A stretch of 64,000 bases of DNA from the NCBI GenBank assembly GCA_963734595.1, contig CAVTHV010000016.1:158412-222411 (forward strand), read 5' to 3'. Below, one piece after another: positions 39,542 to 48,303 of this stretch (position 1 is its first letter; every line of letters starts with the position of its first letter). The position numbers and the translations under genes are program-made. Under the pieces are notes generated by a model. The model saw only the letters and a program-made list of their open reading frames with translations, was not told the origin of the DNA and ran no database searches. This stretch comes from CAKKQX01 sp963734595. GTDB taxonomy: Bacteria > Pseudomonadota > Gammaproteobacteria > Burkholderiales > SG8-41.

Positions 39542-40042
39542 TTATTTTGCCACGCCTTCCAGCAGGCGCAGCACGCCTTCGAGCGCGTGCGTCACCGCCT
39601 GCCTGCGCACCGCCTCGCGGTTACCGGAAAAATGCCGCGTTTCCGAATGCGTTTCGCCATCCTTTGCGCTCCACGCCAGGCACACCGTGCCGACCGGCTT
39701 CTCCAGCGTGCCGCCGCCCGGCCCGGCGGTGCCGCTGACCGCGACGGCGATCTGGGCGTGGCTCGCGGCAAGCGCACCCCGCGCCATTTCGCGCACCGTC
39801 GGCTCCGCAACCGCCCCATGTTGGGCCAGGGTATCGGCACTCACACCCAGCATTTCGCGCTTGGAGACATAGGTATAGGTGACAAAGCCGCGCTCGAACC
39901 ACGCCGAGCTGCCGGGCACCATGGTCACCGCTTCGGCGATCCAGCCGCCGGTGCAGGACTCGGCGGTCGCCAGCATCAGCCCCCGCGTTTTCAGCGCCTG
40001 CCCGACCTCGTCCGCCAGGCGATACAGTTTTTCGTCAGACAT
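39542..40042 (-). CDS. pncC: Nicotinamide-nucleotide amidase (CinA C-terminal domain)
   Basis: 166 residues from ATG 40042, with LATAESCTGGWIAE and the catalytic Ser/Lys/Tyr region (TYTYVSKREMLGV), and AVAVSGTAGPGGGT. The stand-alone CinA-C domain deamidates NMN in pyridine nucleotide recycling. It sits eight bases behind pgpA at the end of the riboflavin-thiamine block and just before recA, as in related genomes. Confidence 0.9.
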   Translation of the reverse strand: MSDEKLYRLADEVGQALKTRGLMLATAESCTGGWIAEAVTMVPGSSAWFERGFVTYTYVSKREMLGVSADTLAQHGAVAEPTVREMARGALAASHAQIAVAVSGTAGPGGGTLEKPVGTVCLAWSAKDGETHSETRHFSGNREAVRRQAVTHALEGVLRLLEGVAK

Positions 40043-40049
40043 GACTTCC

Positions 40050-40547
40050 TCAAATCGGGAAAAAAGCCCGCCACAGCGCCAGCAGCAGCAGGACGTAGAA
40101 CGCCGCGACCAGGTCATCGAGCATCACACCGAAGCCGTTCTTGAAGGTCCGGTCGTAGTAGCGAATCGGCTGCGGCTTGAGAATATCGAACACCCGGAAC
40201 AGCAGGAACGCGCAGGCCTGCCAGTAGAGGGAGTCCGGCGTGAAGAACAGCACCAGCAGAAACGCGACGACCTCGTCCCACACCATGCCGCCGTGGTCGG
40301 CCACGCCGAGTGCGCGCCCGGTTTTTCCGCAGGCCCAGATGCCGGCGACGAACATGACCGCAAGCAGCGCCAGAAACTCGCCTGCCGCAAGCCGCGGCGC
40401 GAGCCCCCAGAACAGGGGAAAGGCGAGCAGCGTTCCAGCGGTGCCCGGCGCGACGGGAACGAGACCCGCTCCGAAGCCGAACGCCAGAAAGTGCGCCGGA
40501 TGCCGCAGCACGAAGCGCCATGACGGTCTGGGTCCGGTGTTAGCCAA
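40050..40547 (-). CDS. pgpA: Phosphatidylglycerophosphatase A
   Basis: A 165-residue inner-membrane enzyme that dephosphorylates phosphatidylglycerophosphate to phosphatidylglycerol. Signature stretches FGFGAGLVPVAPGTAGTL, the acidic MVWDEVVAFLL and FRVFDILKPQPIRYYDR are all present along with 3-4 membrane segments. The start is TTG 40547, which overlaps the thiL stop by 8 bases; no ATG is better placed. Confidence 0.92.
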   Translation of the reverse strand: MANTGPRPSWRFVLRHPAHFLAFGFGAGLVPVAPGTAGTLLAFPLFWGLAPRLAAGEFLALLAVMFVAGIWACGKTGRALGVADHGGMVWDEVVAFLLVLFFTPDSLYWQACAFLLFRVFDILKPQPIRYYDRTFKNGFGVMLDDLVAAFYVLLLLALWRAFFPI

Positions 40548-41517
40548 AATGATCGAATCCGCTGTGATCGATGTGGATCAACCCGCCGTCGCGCGCCCGC
40601 ACCGCAACTTGCGGCGTGTTGCGTGCGGCACGCCGCACCACGCCGATGCAGGTCAGCTTCAGCCCGAGACGGCGCGCGATGCCGAGGACGGCACCATGCC
40701 TGGCGGGCGCCGCGGTAAAGCACAGCTCGTAATCGTCGCCGCCGGCGAGGACCGCAGCGCGCGCGGCGGATTGCTGCAGATGACGCCTCATGATCGCCGA
40801 AACCGGCAGCCGCTCGAACTCGATGTCCGCGGCAACGCCCGAGCGCTCGCAGATATGGCCGAGATCGGCGAGCAGGCCGTCGGAGATGTCGATCGCGCTG
40901 TGGGCGATTTTTCGCAGCGCTGCGCCGAGCGCGATGCGCGGCACGGGCTGGTGCAATCGCCGCGCGACCGCCGCGAGTTCCTGCCGCCCGAGGCTGATGC
41001 GCTTCTCGAACGCCGCCAGCGCCAGCGCCGCATCGCCCAGATGCCCCGACACCCAGATTTCATCGCCCGCGCGCGCGCCATCGCGCCGCAAGGCACGGCC
41101 GGCCGGCACCTCGCCCATGATCTGCACGCAGATATTGAGCGGGCCGCGGGTGGTGTCGCCGCCGATCAGATCGACGCGGTGCTTGCGCGCCAGCCGCATG
41201 AAGCCGCCGGCAAAGGCGCGCAGCCAGGATGCATCGGCTTCGGGAAGCGCGAGCGACAAAGTCACCCAGCGCGGCGTCGCGCCCATCGCCGCCATGTCGG
41301 AAAGATTGACCGCCAGCGCCTTGTGCCCGAGCTGCGCGGGGTCGGCGTCGGCAAAAAAATGCCGCCCGCAGACCAGCATGTCGGTGGACACCGCCAGTTC
41401 CATGCCGCGCGCAACGCGGACCAGCGCCGCATCGTCGCCCACGCCGAGCAGCGTGCCGGGAGCCGGATACGTGAAATAGCGCTTGATCAGCTCGAATTCG
41501 GTCAGCGGGCGCTTCAC
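40540..41517 (-). CDS. thiL: Thiamine-monophosphate kinase
   Basis: A 325-residue enzyme phosphorylating thiamine monophosphate to thiamine diphosphate. GTG 41517 gives MKRPLTEFELIKRYF. The N-terminal GVGDDAALV and AVSTDMLV supply metal-binding Asp, and NLSDMAAMGATP, LIGGDTTRGP, SAIDISDGLLADLGHIC and GGDDYELCF complete the AIRS-type fold. Part of the rib-nus-thi-pgp series. Confidence 0.95.
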   Translation of the reverse strand: MKRPLTEFELIKRYFTYPAPGTLLGVGDDAALVRVARGMELAVSTDMLVCGRHFFADADPAQLGHKALAVNLSDMAAMGATPRWVTLSLALPEADASWLRAFAGGFMRLARKHRVDLIGGDTTRGPLNICVQIMGEVPAGRALRRDGARAGDEIWVSGHLGDAALALAAFEKRISLGRQELAAVARRLHQPVPRIALGAALRKIAHSAIDISDGLLADLGHICERSGVAADIEFERLPVSAIMRRHLQQSAARAAVLAGGDDYELCFTAAPARHGAVLGIARRLGLKLTCIGVVRRAARNTPQVAVRARDGGLIHIDHSGFDHFG

Positions 41518-41528
41518 TCCCTTACCTT

Positions 41529-41786
41529 TTACCCTTGACCCTTCGCTTCCGCAGCCTTGCGCTGCTGCTCCTCAAGCTGCTTCAGCTGCTCGAGCCATTT
41601 CTTTTTCAGCACTTTCGGAAAATAAAAATCGACTGCGGCAAAACCGAAGAAGAACAGCACCATCATGATGACGGTGTTGCGCGGCAGGAAAGAACTTCCC
41701 GCGATGAGCACATACAAACCGAGGACGAGGTTGACGACCCCGGCAAAATAAAAGGCATAAATGCGTTTCTTGAGTCGCGGATCCAA
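41529..41786 (-). CDS. Small membrane protein with coiled-coil tail
   Basis: 85 residues from TTG 41786, chosen for the strong GGGAGGGAG ribosome site and because upstream residues run into nusB. Two membrane helices (IYAFYFAGVVNLVLGLYVLI and VIMMVLFFFGFAAVDFYF) are followed by a charged helix (LEQLKQLEEQQRKAAEAK). No known family is recognised. It fits neatly in the 114-base gap between nusB and thiL plus its own length and has a real start, so it is likely expressed. Confidence 0.7.
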   Translation of the reverse strand: MDPRLKKRIYAFYFAGVVNLVLGLYVLIAGSSFLPRNTVIMMVLFFFGFAAVDFYFPKVLKKKWLEQLKQLEEQQRKAAEAKGQG

Positions 41787-41811
41787 TTCTCCCTCCCGAA
41801 AATATTGCCGC

Positions 41812-42240
41812 TCAGGCCGGCCTGACCTCGAGCGCGCGCAACCGCGCCGCCAGCTTGTCGAGCACGCCGTTGACGAACTTGTGGCCGTCGGTGCCGCCAT
41901 AGGTCTTGGCCAGTTCGACCGCCTCGTTGATCACGACCCGGTACGGCACTTGCGGCTGGTGCATGAGCTCATAGCCCGCGAGCAGCAGGATGCCGCGCTC
42001 CACCGGGCTCAGCTCGCTGAACCTGCGATCGAGACAGGGGGCGAGCTCCCGCTCCAGTATTGCGGCATGTTCGATCGCGCCGTCGAGCAGCACCGAGAAA
42101 TATTCGGTGTCGATCTTGTCGAACCCCCTGGCTTCGGCCAGCTGGGTTGCGATGGTCTTGGCATCGGTGTGCGCAAGCTGCCACTGATACAGGCCCTGCA
42201 GCGCAAATTCGCGCGAACGTCTGCGGTTGGATTTCATCAT
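41812..42240 (-). CDS. nusB: Transcription antitermination factor NusB
   Basis: A 142-residue all-helical RNA-binding protein that joins S10 (NusE) on boxA in rRNA antitermination. It shows RRRSREFALQGLYQWQLA at the N-terminus and LSPVERGILLLAGYELMH, VVINEAVELAKTYGGTDG and KFVNGVLDKLA. It is downstream of ribH, the usual partner. Confidence 0.95.
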   Translation of the reverse strand: MMKSNRRRSREFALQGLYQWQLAHTDAKTIATQLAEARGFDKIDTEYFSVLLDGAIEHAAILERELAPCLDRRFSELSPVERGILLLAGYELMHQPQVPYRVVINEAVELAKTYGGTDGHKFVNGVLDKLAARLRALEVRPA

Positions 42241-42262
42241 TTCTCAATAAACAGGATCCTGT

Positions 42263-42733
42263 CTATCCGATCCTTTTCAGCAAATTGGCCATCTCGATCG
42301 CCGCCAGCGCGCAATCCGCGCCCTTTTCCGCCATGCGCGCCAGCGCCTGGTCGTCGTTTTCCGTGGTCAGTATGCCGTTGGCGACCGGCACGCCGGTGTC
42401 GAGCTGCACGCTGGTGATGCCGCCCGCCGCTTCATTGGAGACGATCTCGAAATGATAGGTCTCGCCGCGGATCACCGCGCCGAGCGCGATCAGCGCGTCG
42501 TATTTCCCGCTCAACGCGAGCTTCTGCAGCGCCAGCGGCACTTCCAGCGCGCCGGGCACGGTGACGATGCACATGTCGGCTTCGCGCACGCCGTGCTTGA
42601 TGAGCGCGGCGCTGCAGCTCGACAGCAGGCCCTCGCCGATATCGATGTTGAAGCGGCTCATGACGATGGCAATGCGCAGGCCCGCGCCCCGGTGATCGGG
42701 TTCCAGCTCTTCGATATTGTCGTAATTTGACAT
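42263..42733 (-). CDS. ribH: 6,7-Dimethyl-8-ribityllumazine synthase
   Basis: 156 residues. Condenses the ribityl diaminouracil with dihydroxybutanone phosphate, the penultimate step of riboflavin synthesis. IVMSRFNIDIGEGLLSS, VTVPGALEVPLAL, ALGAVIRGETYHFEIVSNEA (catalytic His) and GILTTENDDQAL are characteristic. It lies between ribBA and nusB. Confidence 0.95.
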   Translation of the reverse strand: MSNYDNIEELEPDHRGAGLRIAIVMSRFNIDIGEGLLSSCSAALIKHGVREADMCIVTVPGALEVPLALQKLALSGKYDALIALGAVIRGETYHFEIVSNEAAGGITSVQLDTGVPVANGILTTENDDQALARMAEKGADCALAAIEMANLLKRIG

Positions 42734-42748
42734 AATCCGTTGTTTTAA

Positions 42749-43849
42749 TTAATGTTTTTCAGTCGGCTGCAGATAGCCGGTCACTTCGAGGTCGAAACCC
42801 GTCATGCTCGGCATGCGGCGCGGCAATGCCAGCAGGCGCATTTTCCTGACCTTGAGATCCCGCAGGATCTGCGCGCCGATGCCGTAGTTCCTGAGCGCGA
42901 TTTTCGACGGTTTCGCGTCCGCGCGCTGCGGCTTGGCGCGCTCGAGCAGCTCCGCCGCAGTCTCCAGCTGGTGCAGCAGCACGATCACGCCGCAATCGGC
43001 GCGGCTGATGGTCGCGAGCGCATCGTTGAAGTTCCACGAGTGGCTGGTGCTGCCGGTATCCAGGAGATCGATCACCGACAGCGGCTCGTGCACGCGCACC
43101 AGCACTTCCTTGCCGCCATCCGGCTTGCCTTTCACCAGCGCGAGGTGGGTCGCGTTGCCGACCTTGTCGCTGTAGGCGTACAGCCGGAAGCGGCCATGAA
43201 TGGTCTCGATATCGCGTTCGGTGACGCGGGTGACCAGCGACTCGGTGCTGCTGCGGTAGTGGATCAGGTCGGCGATGGTGCCGATTTTGAGCTGGTGTTG
43301 CGCGGCAAACACCTCGAGATCCGGCAGGCGCGCCATCTCGCCGTTGTCCTTGAGGATTTCGCAGATCACCGCGGCCGGCATCACGCCGGCCAGCCGCGCC
43401 AGATCGCAGCCCGCCTCGGTATGTCCGGCGCGCACCAGCACCCCGCCGTCCTGCGCCATCAGCGGAAAAATGTGGCCCGGCTGCACGATGTCGCGCGGGC
43501 CGGCGTCGGCGCGGATCGCCGCCTGCACCGTGCGTGCGCGATCGGCGGCAGAAATGCCGGTGGTCACGCCTTCCGCGGCCTCGATCGACACCGTGAAATT
43601 GGTGCCGAGCGGCGAGCGGTTATTGGAGACCATCAGCGGCAGGTTGAGGTCGCGGCAGCGCTCTTCGGTGAGCGTGAGGCAGATGAGCCCCCTGCCGTAG
43701 CGCGCCATGAAGTTGATCGCTTCGGGCGTCACGGCTTCCGCCGCCATCAACAGGTCGCCTTCGTTCTCGCGGTCTTCCTCGTCGACGAGCACGACCATTT
43801 TTCCGGCCTTGAACTCGGCGATGATTTCCGTAATCGGGCTGATGGCCAT
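42749..43849 (-). CDS. ribBA: Dihydroxybutanone phosphate synthase with degenerate GTP cyclohydrolase II domain
   Basis: 366 residues from ATG 43849. The N-terminal RibB domain is complete: VDEEDRENEGDLLMAAE (acidic metal ligands), RGLICL, GRTE-equivalent AGHTEAGCDLARLAG. In the C-terminal RibA-type half the zinc Cys motif (C-x2-GD-x8-C-x-C in active enzymes) is replaced by SVIDLLDTGSTSHSWNF, so GTP cyclohydrolase II activity is unlikely; a separate RibA is expected elsewhere. Such hybrid proteins are common in betaproteobacteria. Confidence 0.93.
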   Translation of the reverse strand: MAISPITEIIAEFKAGKMVVLVDEEDRENEGDLLMAAEAVTPEAINFMARYGRGLICLTLTEERCRDLNLPLMVSNNRSPLGTNFTVSIEAAEGVTTGISAADRARTVQAAIRADAGPRDIVQPGHIFPLMAQDGGVLVRAGHTEAGCDLARLAGVMPAAVICEILKDNGEMARLPDLEVFAAQHQLKIGTIADLIHYRSSTESLVTRVTERDIETIHGRFRLYAYSDKVGNATHLALVKGKPDGGKEVLVRVHEPLSVIDLLDTGSTSHSWNFNDALATISRADCGVIVLLHQLETAAELLERAKPQRADAKPSKIALRNYGIGAQILRDLKVRKMRLLALPRRMPSMTGFDLEVTGYLQPTEKH

Positions 43850-43865
43850 TTTCTTCCAGATTCTT

Positions 43866-44464
43866 TCAGATGCCGCCGTCAAACTGCCGCAGGCGCTCGG
43901 CGTAGCGCGCCAGCAGGTCGGCTTCGAGGTTGACCCGGTCGCCGGTTTTCAACTGCCGCAGGTTGGTGGCCTGCAGCGTGTGCGGAATCAGATTGACCCT
44001 GAATTCGACGTCATTCACCTCGTTGACCGTGAGGCTCACGCCGTTGACCGCGACCGAACCCTTGCGCGCGATGTATTTCGCGAGCTCGCGCGGCGCGGCG
44101 ATCGCGAGCAGCCGGTTGTCGCCAACGGCTTCGCAGCGCGTCACCGTCCCGACCCCGTCGACATGGCCGCCCACCAGGTGCCCGCCCAGCCGGTCCGCCA
44201 GGCGCAACGCCTTTTCGAGATTGACGCTGCCCCGCGGCGCAAAACCCGCAGTGCAGGTCAGCGTTTCCTGCGACACGTCCGCCGCGAACCCTGCCGGGCG
44301 CAGCTCGACCACCGTCAGGCACACGCCATTGACCGCGATACTGTCGCCGACGGCCACATCGTCGAGTCGCAGTGCCGCCGGCGTCGACAACCAGCCGCAG
44401 GCCGCCCGGCGCCGGTGTTGACGCCGGAGATTTCTCCCACCGCAGCGATGATCCCGGTGAACAT
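43866..44464 (-). CDS. ribE: Riboflavin synthase, alpha subunit, one frameshift
   Basis: About 199 residues. MFTGIIAAVGEISGV starts the gene at ATG 44464; the frame then changes near 44408 and continues LRLVVDAGG...SIAVNGVCLTVVE. Duplicated lumazine-binding barrels are visible, the second from DGVGTV to AVNGVSLTVNEV. It dismutates two lumazines to give riboflavin. The start overlaps the ribD stop by one base (TAATG). The break is one extra base. Confidence 0.9.
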
Positions 44465-45556
44465 TATACTTTTACCGCTCTCGCAATCACACGAATATCG
44501 TCGCCCACCATGCGCAAATCATGGATTTTCAGCTGGTGGCGGCCGCCCAGATCCTCGAGACGGGGCAGATCGAACATGCCGCGCGCGGCGTCGCCGATCA
44601 GATGCGGCGCAAGATACAGCACCAGTTCGTCGACCAGCCCTTCCCTGAGCAGTGACCCATTCAGCTTGAAGCCGGCTTCGACATGCACCTCGTTGATCCC
44701 GCGGCGGCCGAGTTCGCGCATCAGCTCGCCGAGTTCGACCTTGCCCGCGGCATTCGGCAACACCACGACTTCCGCGCCTTTGTCCCGCAGCGCACGCTCC
44801 CTCGCATCGTCGCGCACCGCCGCCGCCACCAGCGCACCGCCGCCGGCCAGCGCTTTTGCGGCGGGCGGCGTCTCCAGCCTGCTGTCGACGATGACGCGCA
44901 GCGGCTGGCGCGGCGTCGCGACGTCGCGCACGGTCAACTGCGGATCGTCGTCCCTGACGGTGCCGATGCCGGTCAGCACGGCGCAGGCACGGGCACGCCA
45001 CTCGTGGCCGTCGCGGCGCGCGGCGGCGCCGGTCAGCCATTGGCTGCGGCCGTTCATGAGCGCGGTCTTGCCGTCGAGGCTGGCCGCGATCTTCAGCCTG
45101 ACCCACGGCCGGCCGCGCGTCATGCGCGACACGAACCCGATATTGAGTTCGCGCGCTTCGGTTTCGAGGATGCCGGACTCGGCGGCGATTCCCGCGCCTG
45201 TTCAATGCCGCCAGCCCCTTGCCCGCCACCTGCGGATTCGGGTCCGGCATCGCCGCCACCACGCGCGACACCCGGGCGGCGATCAGCGCATCGGTGCACG
45301 GCGGGGTGCGGCCGTGGTGCACGCAGGGCTCGAGCGAAACATACGCGGTCGCGCCCGCAGCCTGTGCGCCGGCGACGGCCAGCGCGTTGATCTCGGCATG
45401 CGGCGCGCCGGCTTTCTCGTGCCAGCCCTCGCCCACCACTTTTTCGCCGCGCACGATCACGCATCCCACGCGCGGATTGGGCGCGGTGGTGTAGAGCCCC
45501 TTGTGCGCCAGCTCCAGCGCCCGGGCCATGTAACGGTGATCGTCAGCAGTGAACAT
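44464..45556 (-). CDS. ribD: Bifunctional riboflavin deaminase-reductase RibD, one frameshift
   Basis: Early riboflavin steps: deamination of the pyrimidine by the N-terminal zinc domain (HAEINAL and PCVHHGRTPPC) and NADPH reduction by the C-terminal half (LKIAASLDGKTAL, VDSRLETPP, VEAGFKLNGSLL). An extra base near 45202, between AALN and AGIAAESG, splits the frame between the domains. About 363 residues overall, standard. The reading through is unambiguous. Confidence 0.92.
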
Positions 45557-45565
45557 AAGATTGAT

Positions 45566-45728
45566 TTAGCCGCCAAGGCGCCAAGACGCCAAGAAAATCG
45601 GAAGAGACAAGATAAGATAATGGAAAGCACGGGCCGAGTCATTTGAGTATCAGAATGTTGCGCGTGCCTCTCCGGATTCTTGATTCTCTGTTGAATTTCT
45701 TGGCGTCTTGGCGGCCTTGGCGGCTCAA
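45566..45728. repeat. CGCCAAGG / CCTTGGCG inverted pair
   Basis: The left arm (45568-45596) TAGCCGCCAAGGCGCCAAGA... is complementary to the right arm (45694-45726) ...TTGGCGTCTTGGCGGCCTTG. The arms are separated by about 100 bases. It fills the gap between nrdR and ribD. Confidence 0.88.
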
Positions 45729-45730
45729 AT

Positions 45731-46198
45731 CTACTTCTTGCCAGCGGCGGGTTTGCGCACTTCCTTGATCGCATCCTGGAAATCGTCGATGCCTTCGAAG
45801 CTCTTGTACACCGACGCGAAGCGGATGTAGGCCACCTGGTCGAGCCGGCGCAGCTCGCGCATCACCATCTCGCCGATGCGGCGCGACATGATTTCGCGCT
45901 CGCCGAGCGAAAGCACCTCCTGCGTGATGGTCGCGATCGACTCGTCGACCATCTGCGTCGGCACCGGCCGCTTGTGCAGCGCGCGCATGAAACTCGTGCG
46001 CAGCTTGTCCAGATCGAATTCGGTGCGGCTGCCGTCCTGCTTGACGACCTGCGGCATGTGCAGCTCGACCGTCTCGTAGGTGGTGAAGCGCTTGTTGCAG
46101 CCGGTACAGCGCCGGCGGCGGCGTATGCTCTCGCCGTCGTCGCTCACCCGCGAGTCGATCACCTGCGTGTCGTCGGATTTGCAGAACGGGCACTTCAT
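45731..46198 (-). CDS. nrdR: Transcriptional repressor NrdR
   Basis: 155 residues from ATG 46198 (an upstream in-frame start is repeat-encoded). The zinc ribbon MKCPFCKSDDTQVIDSR...RRRRRCTGCNKRFTTYE is complete, followed by the ATP cone (VELHMPQVVKQDGSRTEFD). NrdR senses ATP/dATP and represses ribonucleotide reductase genes. It stands between glyA and ribD as in other Proteobacteria. Confidence 0.95.
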   Translation of the reverse strand: MKCPFCKSDDTQVIDSRVSDDGESIRRRRRCTGCNKRFTTYETVELHMPQVVKQDGSRTEFDLDKLRTSFMRALHKRPVPTQMVDESIATITQEVLSLGEREIMSRRIGEMVMRELRRLDQVAYIRFASVYKSFEGIDDFQDAIKEVRKPAAGKK

Positions 46199-46199
46199 G

Positions 46200-46294
46200 C
46201 TCGAGGGATGAGGGATGAGGGATGAAGGATGAGGGATGAGAAGCACGAACCGCTCCCGGATTTCGCCTCACCCCTCACGCCTGACGCCTCATCC
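46200..46294. repeat. GAGGGATGAGGGATGAG arrays
   Basis: Five GAGGGAT/GAAGGAT units at 46202-46240, then complementary CCTCACCCCTCACGCCTGAC units at 46266-46294. The right arm overlaps the last few bases of glyA; the left is just before nrdR. Confidence 0.85.
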
Positions 46295-47542
46295 TGCCTT
46301 TCCATATACGGGGAACTTGTCGCACAGTTTCTTCACTTCGCCCGTCACGCGCTTGATCACCTTCTCGTCCTGCGGCGCGTCGATGACGTCGGCGATCAGA
46401 TTGGCGAGCGTCTCGGCTTCGGGTTCTTTGAAACCCCGCGTCGTCATCGCCGGCGAGCCGAGGCGGATGCCGCTGGTCACCGTCGGCTTCTGCGGATCGT
46501 TGGGCACCGAGTTCTTGTTGACCGTGATGTTCGCGCGTCCGAGCACTGTTTCCGCCTCGCGCCCGGTCAGCTTGCCGCGCAGATCGACCAGGAACATGTG
46601 GCAATCGGTGCGGCCCGAAACGATGCGCAGGCCGCGTTCCTGCAGCGCCTTGGCCATCACGCGCGCATTGTCGAGCACCTGCTCCTGATAAAGCTTGAAT
46701 TCATGCGTCATCGCTTCCTTGAGGGCGACCGCCTTGGCCGCGATCACGTGCATCAGCGGGCCGCCCTGCGTGCCCGGGAATATCGCCGAGTTGAGCACTT
46801 TTTCGTGCCCGGCACCGGCGAGTATCATGCCGCCGCGCGGGCCGCGCAGCGTCTTGTGGGTGGTGGTGGTCACGAAATCGGCGATGCCCACCGGACTCGG
46901 ATAAAGGCCCGCGGCGACCAGTCCGGCGTAGTGCGCCATGTCGGCCATCAGCAGCGCGCCGACGCGGTCGGCGATGGCGCGGAAGCGTTTCCAGTCGATC
47001 GCCAGCGAATAGGCCGAAGCGCCGGCAATGATGAGCTTGGGCTTGTGCACATGCGCGAGCTCCTCGACGTCGGCATAGTCGATTTCCTCGGTGTCGAGAT
47101 TGAGCCCGTAGCCCACCGCGCTGTAGTATTTGCCGCTCATGTTCACCGGGGAGCCGTGGGTGAGGTGCCCGCCGGCGTCGAGCGACATGCCGAGGATCAC
47201 GTCCCCGGGGCGCAGCACGGCGGCATAGACCGCCTGATTGGCTTGCGCGCCGGAATGCGGCTGCACGTTGGCGTAACCGGCATGGAAAAGTTTCTTCGCG
47301 CGATCGATCGCGAGCTGCTCCGCGATATCGACGAATTCGCAGCCGCCGTAATAGCGCTTGCCCGGATAACCTTCGGCGTACTTGTTGGTCAGCACCGAAC
47401 CCTGGGCCTGCAACACGCGCGGGCTCGCGTAGTTTTCCGACGCGATCAGCTCGATGTGGTCTTCCTGACGCCGGTTCTCCTGTTCGATGGCATGCCAGAG
47501 TTCCGGATCGAAACCTGCGATGGTGTCTTTGCTCGAGTACAT
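46289..47542 (-). CDS. glyA: Serine hydroxymethyltransferase
   Basis: 417 residues. PLP enzyme converting serine and tetrahydrofolate to glycine and methylene-THF. Key stretches: YYGGCEFVDIAEQLAIDRAK, the PLP Lys in VTTTTHKTLRGPRGG, and GTQGGPLMHVIAAKAVALKE. The start is ATG 47542 (MYSSKDTIAGFDPEL). First gene of the nrdR-rib-nus-thi-rec-ala series on the minus strand. Confidence 0.96.
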   Translation of the reverse strand: MYSSKDTIAGFDPELWHAIEQENRRQEDHIELIASENYASPRVLQAQGSVLTNKYAEGYPGKRYYGGCEFVDIAEQLAIDRAKKLFHAGYANVQPHSGAQANQAVYAAVLRPGDVILGMSLDAGGHLTHGSPVNMSGKYYSAVGYGLNLDTEEIDYADVEELAHVHKPKLIIAGASAYSLAIDWKRFRAIADRVGALLMADMAHYAGLVAAGLYPSPVGIADFVTTTTHKTLRGPRGGMILAGAGHEKVLNSAIFPGTQGGPLMHVIAAKAVALKEAMTHEFKLYQEQVLDNARVMAKALQERGLRIVSGRTDCHMFLVDLRGKLTGREAETVLGRANITVNKNSVPNDPQKPTVTSGIRLGSPAMTTRGFKEPEAETLANLIADVIDAPQDEKVIKRVTGEVKKLCDKFPVYGKAG

Positions 47543-47703
47543 GGGTGCCTGCGTCCGATCGGCTAAATTGTTGATTTTACCATGCTTAACGCCAACCGGT
47601 CGCCTGTGGCCCGGCTCGCTGTAACAGTGGGGAAAGCCTGCTCATGCCGTCGCAGACACCTCGCCAAAACAGGGATCGCGGCGCCCGGCGGGCCCCGGTG
47701 TTT

Positions 47704-47733
47704 TTGCGCGACGCTCGCCTTGCCACGTATGAT
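47704..47733 (+). promoter_or_regulatory. Sigma-70 promoter of the TRAP permease genes
   Basis: TTGCGC (47704-47709), an 18-base spacer and TATGAT (47728-47733), about 30 bases before the dctQ-type start. An AAGGAG ribosome site is at 47753-47758. The rest of the 220-base gap shows nothing recognisable. Confidence 0.55.
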
Positions 47734-47763
47734 TGGCACCCAAGCCGCGATCAAGGAGTTTGC

Positions 47764-48303
47764 ATGAAGTTTTTTCTGGCGTTGTCGCGCCTGATCGACG
47801 CCCTCAACGAACGTGTCGGCCACGCCACGGGCTGGCTGGTGCTGGCCGCGGTGCTGGTCAGCGCCGGCAATGCCGCCGTCCGCTATTCGTTCAACCTGAG
47901 TTCCAACGCGTGGCTCGAAATCCAGTGGTATCTGTTTTCGGCGGTGTTCCTGCTCGGCGCCGGCTACACGCTCAAGCGCAACGAGCACGTGCGCATCGAC
48001 GTCATCGCCGGCAGGCTGTCCAGGCGCGCCCAGGCGTGGGTCGACATATTCGGCGCACTGCTGTTCCTGCTGCCGATGGCCGTGATCATCATGGTCCTGT
48101 CGTGGCCGATGTTCATGCAGGCGTACACCGGCCATGAAATCTCGAGCGACGCGGGCGGGCTGATCCGCTGGCCGGTGAAACTGCTGATCCCGGCCGGCTT
48201 CGCCCTGCTGGTGTTGCAGGGTGTTTCTGAAATCATCAAACGCATTGCGTTCCTGCGCGGCATCACCGCCGAACCCGCAGGCGAGAAACGGGTAAACGGC
48301 TGA
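47764..48303 (+). CDS. TRAP transporter small permease (DctQ type)
   Basis: 179 residues with four membrane segments (WLVLAAVLVSAGNAAVRY, WLEIQWYLFSAVFLLGAGYTL, ALLFLLPMAVIIMVLSW and LLIPAGFALLVLQGV). The EIQWYLFSAVFLLG region is typical of the DctQ subunit partnering with the large permease in periplasmic-binding-protein-dependent secondary transport. AAGGAG at spacing five precedes ATG 47764. The stop overlaps the dctM-type start (TGATGG). Confidence 0.9.
   Translation: MKFFLALSRLIDALNERVGHATGWLVLAAVLVSAGNAAVRYSFNLSSNAWLEIQWYLFSAVFLLGAGYTLKRNEHVRIDVIAGRLSRRAQAWVDIFGALLFLLPMAVIIMVLSWPMFMQAYTGHEISSDAGGLIRWPVKLLIPAGFALLVLQGVSEIIKRIAFLRGITAEPAGEKRVNG

Noticed and set aside
45557..45730. FMN riboswitch before ribD
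   Set aside because: The gap consists of the CGCCAAGG inverted pair; none of the conserved RFN elements is visible.
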